DNA of 64,000 nucleotides from Mesorhizobium sp. (GTDB lineage: Bacteria; Pseudomonadota; Alphaproteobacteria; Rhizobiales; Rhizobiaceae): positions 31,916 to 95,915 of the forward strand of contig NZ_SUEG01000005.1 in assembly GCF_005063415.1 (NCBI RefSeq). The letters run 5' to 3'. Under the pieces are notes generated by a model. That model made no database searches. It was not told the DNA's origin and worked only from the letters and a program-made list of their open reading frames with translations. Positions 55,839 through 62,870 of the stretch are shown here, in pieces (position 1 is the stretch's first letter; the number at the start of each line of letters is the position of its first letter). The position numbers were made by a program, and so were the translations under genes.

Positions 55839-57095
55839 TTGTTCAGGCGGTGGGGCTTCGATCTGATTGCCTGTTTTGGCAGTGCCCTGCGCGCGATCGG
55901 GCTGGTGACACTCTCGCTGCTATTGACATTGACGGCGGCCAATGCGGAACGCCGTGTTGCTCTGGTCCTTGGCAACTCCCAGTACCAGCATGCGCCGGCG
56001 CTGACCAACCCGGTCCGCGACGCGCAGGCTGTTGCCGACCGCCTCGAGAAGTTGGACTTTGAAGTCGTCTCTGGTTTTGATCTGACCAAATTGCAGACTC
56101 AGACGACGATTGCGCAGTTCGCAAAGCAGGTGCGCGGCGCCGACATTGCCCTTTTCTTTTACGCCGGCCACGGTTTGCAGGTTTCAGGCAGCAACTACCT
56201 GCTTCCGGTCGATGCCGCATTGGAAGACGAGACCTCGCTTGATTTCGAGGCGGTGCCTGTCGAGTTCGTTTTGCGGCAAATGTCGCGCGAGACCAGCATA
56301 AGACTGATTTTCCTCGACGCCTGTCGCGACAATCCCCTGGCCGAAGTGCTGGCAAAGGCCGCCGGCGTCAAGGGAGCGAGAAGCGGGCTTGCCGAAATCC
56401 CGATCGAGAATGGCGGTGCGGGTACGCTGGTCGCGTTTTCCACCAGTCCCAATCAGGTCGCCTATGACGGATCGAGCGAACATTCGCCGTTCACGTCCGC
56501 GTTGCTTGCCCATATCGGGGCTTCGAACGTCTCCATCACCGACGCGATGAACATGGTCACCGCCGGTGTCTTCAAAGCAACCGCCGGCAAGCAGCGCCCG
56601 TGGATCAATGTCTCGCTGACCAGCGAGGTCGTTTTGCACAGAGTCGATCTCAACGCGCCGCTGATCGTCGGCGAAGCGACGGCTGCGCAACAAGCCGAAG
56701 ACGGCTCCGATGGGCGCAACGCCACCGCAAATTCGTCAGGCGACAATGAGGCACAGCTTGCGCTTAATGTCCTGCGGCAGAAAATCCCGAAACTGGCTTC
56801 GGACGATCCGATCTTTTTCGACCGACCTGTCGATTTTGGAGATCCAAAGATCGACGGCAAGAGTATCGCTGAGCTGATCACGGGCAAGCCGCTCTTCACT
56901 CCCGTGGAAGGGCTCGACAAATCGGTATGGCAGGGCAAGCACTGCAATGGCTGCCATGAGTGGAATGAGGTTCGGCTGTGCGAACAGGCGAAGAATTTCG
57001 CCGCCAACGATATCTCCGTGCTGCGCCTGCAACACCCACTTGGGACGCGCTTCAAGGTGGCGCTGGCCAAGTGGGCGCAAGGCGGCTGCAAGTAA
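55839..57095 (+). CDS. Caspase-family protein with C-terminal CxxCH motif, 418 aa
   Basis: A signal/anchor segment (about residues 17-36) precedes a caspase p20 fold with His111 in FFYAGHGLQVSG and Cys162 in LIFLDACRDNPL. The protease-like region ends near residue 270. After a polar linker (ATAAQQAEDGSDGRNATANS) comes a separate C-terminal domain of about 100 residues with KHCNGCHEWNEVRLC: Cys369, Cys372 and His373 form a haem c attachment motif, and Cys381 and Cys417 follow. A periplasmic protein could receive haem c there, which would make this a redox-linked caspase. The start codon is TTG, preceded by AGGA, 11 bases after the YceI-OmpA stop. I know of no characterised protein with this layout. 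Confidence 0.85.
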   Translation: MFRRWGFDLIACFGSALRAIGLVTLSLLLTLTAANAERRVALVLGNSQYQHAPALTNPVRDAQAVADRLEKLDFEVVSGFDLTKLQTQTTIAQFAKQVRGADIALFFYAGHGLQVSGSNYLLPVDAALEDETSLDFEAVPVEFVLRQMSRETSIRLIFLDACRDNPLAEVLAKAAGVKGARSGLAEIPIENGGAGTLVAFSTSPNQVAYDGSSEHSPFTSALLAHIGASNVSITDAMNMVTAGVFKATAGKQRPWINVSLTSEVVLHRVDLNAPLIVGEATAAQQAEDGSDGRNATANSSGDNEAQLALNVLRQKIPKLASDDPIFFDRPVDFGDPKIDGKSIAELITGKPLFTPVEGLDKSVWQGKHCNGCHEWNEVRLCEQAKNFAANDISVLRLQHPLGTRFKVALAKWAQGGCK

Positions 57096-57261
57096 GATCT
57101 GGACCTTCGGTTCGAAAATTCCTGGTCAGGCCGCTTCCGGATGAGCACAAGCCTTTGCTTGATGAAATTGATCGAGCCGACAAAGAGTGACCGCATAAAT
57201 CGTTCCTCCGGTCCTCGTTAGGGCGGGGTCTAACGTACCACGTCTGCAACCCACGGGCAGC

Positions 57262-57389
57262 AGCGAGGAACTCATGAAGTGGACCAAGCGTGGGCCGTCA
57301 GTGGGACCTCGTGGTCCGCTTTTGCGTCATTCATGGCTGATGCCAAGAAGGAGGAGGCTCTGCGCTCATTCGATCAGGACAGAGGCTGA
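57262..57389 (+). pseudogene. DUF982 family remnant
   Basis: EELMKWTKRGP and, in another frame, FMADAKKEEALRSFDQDRG are the core and tail of a DUF982 protein. The intervening segment is scrambled. It resembles the remnant at 57980-58163, including the shared DNA string GAGGAACTCATGAAGTG. Confidence 0.55.
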
Positions 57390-57452
57390 CGTGACCAACT
57401 CCGCTCAGAATTTCTACCAAGAATTGTTTCGCTGCGTTGGAACGCTTTGGGA

Positions 57453-57716
57453 ATGAGCGAGTTTCGCCTCGATATGTGTACTTTCGCACAAAGCGTGGGT
57501 CTACCGGTCTACCTGATGCCGCCACCACGAAGAGCACGGACAGCCTTCCGACGATTGATCAGTTCAGAAGGCAATCGTCAGGTGTTGCGCAAGCGGCTAG
57601 GATTGGAAGTCGATCGAGAAATGCCGGAGCACTTTGCCGTATTGCTAGCCGCGCTTGACCAGCGGCAGCAGGAACTGGCTGACGAGCCTTCGGTACGCTT
57701 TCGTACATCGACTTGA
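57453..57716 (+). CDS. Hypothetical protein, 87 aa
   Basis: The ATG at 57453 gives MSEFRLDMCTFAQSVGLPVY; the later part LGLEVDREMPEHFAVLLAAL followed by DQRQQELADE is helical. It faintly recalls NepR-type anti-sigma tails (MPEHF...LLAALD), but this is too weak to assign. It lies between two DUF982 remnants and may itself be a fragment. Confidence 0.3.
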   Translation: MSEFRLDMCTFAQSVGLPVYLMPPPRRARTAFRRLISSEGNRQVLRKRLGLEVDREMPEHFAVLLAALDQRQQELADEPSVRFRTST

Positions 57717-57979
57717 TTTCAAATGTGCCGTCACGGCAACGCTGCCCAGAGAACGCGGTTTCCGAGAGGTGATCAGTTGGAAGACTATCGTCCAAAGTCG
57801 AAAGCTGCGCAGGCTGTTGAGGTTTGTAGGCGGTGACACTCTGACATCAGGCCTTACCGCGCTGGCGCAGACGCTTCAGGAGGAGCTTGAGCGGCGGAGG
57901 CAAGGACCGGATACGAGAGCCACGAGCAGCCCTATGCCGCCATTGGTTCTGCCCTCCGGTCCACGTCAAGACCGACTGA

Positions 57980-58163
57980 CCTGGGGTCACCCAACGGGTG
58001 CAACAACTCGAGGATCCGGCGAGGAACTCATGAAGTGAACCAAAAGGGACCTAAGTGGAAGAAGGCGGTCCAAGCCTGCATCGACGCATGCGAGGAGCCA
58101 GTGACCCGGAGGAGGCTCTTCGAGGCTGCGGTCAAGGAGGAGGGGGTGCTGCGCGATCAGTGA
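57980..58163 (+). pseudogene. DUF982 family remnant with frameshift and stop
   Basis: GSGEELMK then a stop, and in another frame QKGPKWKKAVQACIDACEEP with LFEAAVKEEGVLRDQ to a stop at 58163. The C-terminal half is well preserved and close to the copies at 47.7-48.2 kb. Confidence 0.65.
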
Positions 58164-58473
58164 CGCTAAACCTGACCGCCGAGATCACCAAGATCGCTGC
58201 GAGGCAGGGGCAGCAGAATATGCTACACCTCATCTTCCAGGGCTGAGACTGGTGGCCCGCACAATCCACCCCACGCCCGCCCTCTAGACCGAGGCAAGCA
58301 CCGAGATGAAGACACGGAAGACGGTAGCCAACCCGCGGATGAGAATCTGATCAACCGTCATCTCTGAGCTCCACCCTCGGCCCTGTGCAGTTCCAGCCAA
58401 TCCGACTCCTTTGGACACTCGCGCCAAGCAGTTGTTCCCTCTCGCCTTCAGCCCTGTCAGGGAACATGAAAGA
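58164..58473. other. Intergenic stretch downstream of the DUF6931 gene
   Basis: Frames crossing this stretch look like noise. It separates the DUF982 remnant from the convergent end of the DUF6931 gene. Confidence 0.4.
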
Positions 58474-59070
58474 CTAGTATGCGTCCGCTGATTGGTGCAG
58501 CGCCTCGATCTCGGCCATCTGTAGGCCCATTTCGACAAAGGCAGATAGAACGGCAAAACGGTCCGCGAGTGCGACACGCGCCAGCCCTGCCAGAACTCCG
58601 GCATTGACGGCATGGGCGGCAGGAAACGGCTGTAAGGCCGGTGGCACTTCTGCTGCGCGGCCGACAGATCCGGCCGCACCAAGGCCATTGTCACGCCATC
58701 CGGCAGCCAAGGCAATCCAGGCGCCCGGGGTTGTAGGCGGCGCTGCTGCTGCCTGGCCCAGTGCGGCGCGATGGTGGGCGCTGCCCGGTTCGCTGACCCA
58801 GTTGCTGACGAGTGCGAGCAATTTTTGATCGGTCTCATCGAGCAGCTCGCTTAGATGCCCAAGGCATTCATGAGCCCACCAGACCGCAGCCCGATCCGGC
58901 AGCAGGTAGGCACAAAAGGTGATTGCCTCTTCGGGAACGCGCCCGGCGAGGAGATCGCGGCAAAACTCGATCGAACGCTGTTCGGTTGGAAGGGTTCGCA
59001 TGTCTCGGGCAGCGGCGGGACAAGCTATGAAAAGATCTCGTGCCGTTTTGAATCGGAGCCCGTTGGCCAT
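58474..59070 (-). CDS. DUF6931 family protein, 198 aa
   Basis: The protein begins MANGLRFKTARDLFIACPAA and carries FCRDLLAGRVPEEAITFCAY, LLPDRAAVWWAHECLGHLSE and further alanine-rich helices. This matches the DUF6931 family, soluble proteins of about 200 residues with no known activity. The family is, to my knowledge, often encoded near FHA-domain, kinase or secretion genes, which fits an envelope signalling cluster. It has no signal peptide and so is cytoplasmic, unlike its neighbours. It is divergent from the small OmpA gene, sharing a 190-base promoter region. Confidence 0.8.
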   Translation of the reverse strand: MANGLRFKTARDLFIACPAAARDMRTLPTEQRSIEFCRDLLAGRVPEEAITFCAYLLPDRAAVWWAHECLGHLSELLDETDQKLLALVSNWVSEPGSAHHRAALGQAAAAPPTTPGAWIALAAGWRDNGLGAAGSVGRAAEVPPALQPFPAAHAVNAGVLAGLARVALADRFAVLSAFVEMGLQMAEIEALHQSADAY

Positions 59071-59256
59071 GACGCCACGCTTTCATCGAGAGCCTATCGG
59101 CACTCAAGCCTGCAGCGCGGCGCGGGTCAAGTCTCAACTCGCGGCGGGGTGATGACCGGCGACACAGCCGCGGCTCGGTATTTCCCGCAGACAATTGCTT
59201 CGGAATTTGGTATGTTCACGGTTGGTTATATCGGATGCTCAACAGGAGTAACCGCT

Positions 59257-59793
59257 ATGCGGTGGGCCAGTTCACCCTTGGTGTTGGCGGTCGTGGTTTT
59301 CTCGACCCATGTTTACGCCGACCCCGTCCAGAAATCAGAAGACATCGTCAAGTTTTTTGCCGGCGCGGCCGATCTTGGCAAGTCGCGTGGAATTTGTGTT
59401 GGCACCGAGGAGCAGTGCAAGAGCAAGACCAAGGCAAAAGACGGACCCGCCGACAAATCCAGTCTCGACATGCTGATCAATTTCGGGCTCGATTCGGCCG
59501 AACTTGACGCAACCGCGCGCGCCGAGCTCACGGAGTTTGCCAAGGCCCTGAAGGACAACCGGCTGAGCACTTTCCACTTCGTCGTCGAGGGCTACACCGA
59601 CGCTTCCGGTCCGGCAAAATACAATGAGCGGCTCTCACAGCGACGGGCGCAATCTGTGACGTCCTTCCTGACATCAAGCGGCATTGAGGCTGCCCGCATC
59701 AACCCGATCGGCCTGGGCGAAGCGCATCCGCGCAGCCCCAACCCGTACGATGCTGTCAATCGGCGCGTGGAAATGCGCATAAAGACCGAGTAG
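59257..59793 (+). CDS. Small periplasmic OmpA-domain protein, 178 aa
   Basis: A signal peptide (MRWASSPLVLAVVVFSTHVYA) is followed by a 55-residue region with a cysteine pair (GICVGTEEQCKSKTKAKDG) and a complete OmpA C-terminal domain (MLINFGLDSAELDATARAEL, VVEGYTDASGPAKYNERLSQ, NRRVEMRIK). It should bind peptidoglycan in the periplasm and lacks a membrane barrel. The frame extends far upstream, but the ATG at 59257 has AGGAG and starts the signal peptide. It is encoded between the DUF6931 gene and the M23 peptidase gene and probably works with them. Confidence 0.9.
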   Translation: MRWASSPLVLAVVVFSTHVYADPVQKSEDIVKFFAGAADLGKSRGICVGTEEQCKSKTKAKDGPADKSSLDMLINFGLDSAELDATARAELTEFAKALKDNRLSTFHFVVEGYTDASGPAKYNERLSQRRAQSVTSFLTSSGIEAARINPIGLGEAHPRSPNPYDAVNRRVEMRIKTE

Positions 59794-60013
59794 CGAACGC
59801 TGGCGCATGCCGCCGGAAAACTGTGCGGCAGTTTCCGAACCACAACTCGCATTGCCACGGGCAGGGCAGTCGTTTGAATGCCCGCTGTCGGTCCTTCAGT
59901 ACGCCGCCCACCACCACACCGGCGCCGAAAAGCAGCGCCTTGGTTGGGAAATCGCCGACCCGGGGAACCAATCGGTCTGCGTCTCCGAATCGGCTGCGAC
60001 TTGCCCGCGCCAT
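59756..60013 (-). CDS. Possible small membrane protein, 85 aa
   Basis: Directly after the M23 peptidase stop the minus strand has an ATG at 60013 reading MARASRSRFGDADRLVPRVG and a hydrophobic segment KALLFGAGVVVGGVLKDRQR. Its last 40 bases overlap the end of the small OmpA gene. It could be a one-helix membrane protein translated with the peptidase, or chance. Confidence 0.28.
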   Translation of the reverse strand: MARASRSRFGDADRLVPRVGDFPTKALLFGAGVVVGGVLKDRQRAFKRLPCPWQCELWFGNCRTVFRRHAPAFATRSLCAFPRAD

Positions 60014-60021
60014 GCCCTGGC

Positions 60022-62355
60022 TCAAAGCGCATTCTGAACGGAGCTCAGCATCGCCGTGATCACCTGTTTATACTTTGCGAACTCGGGAGATGTCTGCCGG
60101 ACCTCAGTGGTGGTCGTCGTCTGCTGGCTCGCCGCGGTCGTGGCTGGGCTGAGCTTTCGACCCATCTTCCTTTCGGCCCAGTCCACGACATAGCTGGCGG
60201 TCTTGCCGGTGAGAAAGGGATTGGCCTGAATGACGGCTGACCCGAGCACGGCGCTCAGCTCCGCCGAACCCGACGCCGACAGCACCTGATGCGCGCCCTC
60301 CATGCCGAGGAAATGGCACAGATAGAGCCGGCCGGCTGTGATCTGGTGACCGCGCGCCCGAAGATAGGCTTCGCCCTCTCGCGCCAGATTGCGAACCATC
60401 TCGCGCGAGATCGTGGCGTCATAACGCAGGGCAAGCAGGTCGGCGGTCGAGAGCGTGCGTGCAAGTTCGGGGCGGTACGTATTCATCATCCGGATCCAGG
60501 TCTTGGTGATGAACTGGCCGGCGCCGGTCGCTGAAGAATTTGGGTTCTTGGCACGGGCACTGCCGCCACTTTCGACATGGACGATGCGGTCGGTGAGCGT
60601 TTCCACGGCGGAAAAATCCGAAGCGACCGCGGTAACGGTGCCCAGCGGGTTGATCGCCGCGCCATTCTGGTAGAGTTCGAAATGCAGGTGCGGCCCGGTC
60701 GACAGTCCGGTGGTGCCGATATAACCGATGATGTCGCCTGCCTTCACCTTGGTGCCGACGCCGCCCACGATTGCGAATTTCTGCATATGCGCATAGCGCG
60801 TCTCGCGCCCGCTTCCGTGCGAAATCTTGACCAGATTGCCATAGCCGCCCCCATCGCCCTGGAAGCTGATTTCGCCATCGAAGGCGGCTGCGATCGGCGT
60901 GCCGACGGGCGCCGCCCAGTCGACGCCCTTGTGAATGCGAACGGTGCCCAGAATTGGGTGCTTGCGCGGCCCGAAGGTCGAGGTCAGGACCCCATTGACC
61001 GGTGTGACCATGCCGTTGGTGACCGTCAGCGAGCGGACCTGATCGTCGCCTGTCACGCATGCAAACTGGCCATCGCCCTGCTGGAAGACGAAACAGTCGA
61101 GACTTTTTGTCGTGCCCTGGACACCCACATACAGCACCCGCCCGGCGCCTTCGTCCTTGCCGCGCGGCGTCTGCGAATAGATCAGCACAAGACGCTGGTC
61201 CTCGCTTGCGAAGGCGTCCAGATCCTGACCTCTCGACAGATACATGATGGCTTCGCCGATCACGCCGGTCGGAACGCTGTTGCGTGCCGCTGTCGAGTAG
61301 ATCGCGTCGAGCAGACGATACTGCCTTTTGTGGCCGCCTTCCGCCGGCGCGCCCGAGTAGTTGAACAGATCTTCGCGTACCCAAGGGTCGACCCCCGATA
61401 CGAACACGCCCGCGGCGTTACGCGTCAGCGTACCGACAAAGACGTTCTTGGCGTAGATCGACACTTGCATGAGGGACATCGTTGTCGTCTCGCGGTTCGG
61501 CCGGTATCCACGCATGGCCACGACATAGCCCGGCTCCAGGCCGTTCCGGCCGAAGAGCGCCTTCAGCGCCACGCCCGCCTGCTTGGCGTCGTCGGCCGAG
61601 AAATGTGCATCGAGCGCAACGCTATCCAAACTGCGATCGTTGAGGATCTTCACGAACGTGTCTTCCGTCGCCTCGAACCGCTGATATTCGTTCGTGACAG
61701 TCGCGACGCTGGTGTTGTTTTCGATCTGGGTCTTCTGGAACGCGGGAAGAGCTGCATCGCCTGCATCGATTGTTTCAGCCCAGCCGGCCTCGGGGTCATC
61801 GGCCTCGGCCTGTTGATCGGCAGCAGGCGGGGGTTCGTCCGCGGCAGGAGATGGCTGAAGATTATTCTGCAGATCGCTGGGGGCTGCGGGGGCGGTCTTT
61901 CGTTGCGCCTGGAAGAATGCAAAATCCTCCTGCGTCGACGGTATGGTCGTCATGAATTTCTCGCTGGCGCTAAGCATAACGTCGGACAAAATCTCGATCT
62001 GTGGCGAAACCCCGGCCTGGTCGAGTTCGGCCGGACGCGGAACAACGCGGCCTTTCGTTGCGGCGCCGGAATCGGGTGCGAGCGTGATCCACATCGGGTC
62101 CCCCGCCAGGCCGATAATGGCAGGCACATAAACAGAGGCATCGGCCGGCACATCGTCGGCTCCTTCGACCGCATGCAGCTCCTCGTCTTCGTCGCCAAAC
62201 GACCAATAGTCCGCGGTGAGGTAGAAGCCGGCGGCAATCGAACACAGGAAAACCGTGGCGAGGCCGGCAAGAAGTCTGCGCCAAAACCTGCCCCGGCGAA
62301 GGGCAGCGCGTGCTTGCTTCTTCTCCTTGAAGCTGGTGTCGATAGCGTGCGTCAC
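60022..62355 (-). CDS. Membrane-anchored M23 peptidase with transglycosylase-like C-terminal domain, 777 aa
   Basis: A basic N-terminus and one membrane helix (about residues 28-47, LLAGLATVFLCSIAAGFYLT) anchor a periplasmic body. After a proline/alanine-rich linker and a middle domain comes an M23/LytM domain (about 455-570) with all zinc ligands: His475 and Asp479 in RIHKGVDWAAPVGTP, His556 and His558 in STGPHLHFELYQNG, plus YAHMQ. The last 190 residues look like a lytic-transglycosylase fold (RIVHVESGGSARAKNPNSSA, TGAGQFITKTWIRMM). It may therefore cut both peptides and glycans of peptidoglycan. I use the GTG at 62355, which overlaps the DUF1036 stop by 4 bases, rather than the TTG at 62385. 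Confidence 0.9.
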   Translation of the reverse strand: MTHAIDTSFKEKKQARAALRRGRFWRRLLAGLATVFLCSIAAGFYLTADYWSFGDEDEELHAVEGADDVPADASVYVPAIIGLAGDPMWITLAPDSGAATKGRVVPRPAELDQAGVSPQIEILSDVMLSASEKFMTTIPSTQEDFAFFQAQRKTAPAAPSDLQNNLQPSPAADEPPPAADQQAEADDPEAGWAETIDAGDAALPAFQKTQIENNTSVATVTNEYQRFEATEDTFVKILNDRSLDSVALDAHFSADDAKQAGVALKALFGRNGLEPGYVVAMRGYRPNRETTTMSLMQVSIYAKNVFVGTLTRNAAGVFVSGVDPWVREDLFNYSGAPAEGGHKRQYRLLDAIYSTAARNSVPTGVIGEAIMYLSRGQDLDAFASEDQRLVLIYSQTPRGKDEGAGRVLYVGVQGTTKSLDCFVFQQGDGQFACVTGDDQVRSLTVTNGMVTPVNGVLTSTFGPRKHPILGTVRIHKGVDWAAPVGTPIAAAFDGEISFQGDGGGYGNLVKISHGSGRETRYAHMQKFAIVGGVGTKVKAGDIIGYIGTTGLSTGPHLHFELYQNGAAINPLGTVTAVASDFSAVETLTDRIVHVESGGSARAKNPNSSATGAGQFITKTWIRMMNTYRPELARTLSTADLLALRYDATISREMVRNLAREGEAYLRARGHQITAGRLYLCHFLGMEGAHQVLSASGSAELSAVLGSAVIQANPFLTGKTASYVVDWAERKMGRKLSPATTAASQQTTTTTEVRQTSPEFAKYKQVITAMLSSVQNAL

Positions 62356-62762
62356 GGACTGCTTCCGGTCAGGAAAAACGTCCAACGCACCTGTTCAAGC
62401 GTATCGACTTCAACAAATCGCGCGGCAATATGGCCGCGCTGCCAGCATTCGTCGATGCCGCGTATCGAGAAACGTCGCCGCTCAATGCACATTTCGGTCG
62501 ATCCGGTCAGGATTGCGTGGCCGAAAACGTCAGTGGCGTAGAGGTAGATGTAGCGGTTCGTCAGTTCCTCGCGGATGACGTTCACGCACTGATTTGCGCC
62601 GATGGTCCACCAGCCATCGGTCTGGTCGGCATTATCGACCTCCTGGCCGACGGCGAGGTTGACGACGTCGAGCGTCTGATTGCACACCGTGAACTCAGCG
62701 CGTGCTTCGTTGCAGGAAAGCACGGCCAGCAACGCGGCGGCCGAAACGACCGCAAGCCTCAT
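62352..62762 (-). CDS. DUF1036 family periplasmic protein, 136 aa
   Basis: A signal peptide (MRLAVVSAAALLAVLSCNEA) precedes a DUF1036 domain: FTVCNQTLDVVNLAVGQEVD, DGWWTIGANQCVNVIREELT, NRYIYLYATDVFGHAI, with several cysteines likely in disulfides. The family is periplasmic and of unknown function. The frame opens at 62858 but the ATG at 62762 starts the signal peptide. Its stop overlaps the M23 gene start (GTGA), so the two are translationally coupled. Confidence 0.88.
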   Translation of the reverse strand: MRLAVVSAAALLAVLSCNEARAEFTVCNQTLDVVNLAVGQEVDNADQTDGWWTIGANQCVNVIREELTNRYIYLYATDVFGHAILTGSTEMCIERRRFSIRGIDECWQRGHIAARFVEVDTLEQVRWTFFLTGSSP

Positions 62763-62870
62763 GCGGCCCCTCGAGGCAAGCAAGGTTCGAAGCCGACCAT
62801 GCTGCTTTAAGGGCAGGTCGGAAGACGAGCGGGGCAAACGCGAGCTACGTGGTTCCATCGGACGCCCATG

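Noticed and set aside
57453..57716. NepR-like anti-sigma factor
   Set aside because: Only a faint similarity at the C-terminal end; no PhyR or EcfG gene nearby.
60577..62541. 654-codon open frame on the plus strand
   Set aside because: It is the antisense shadow of the M23 peptidase gene; its translation has no family resemblance.
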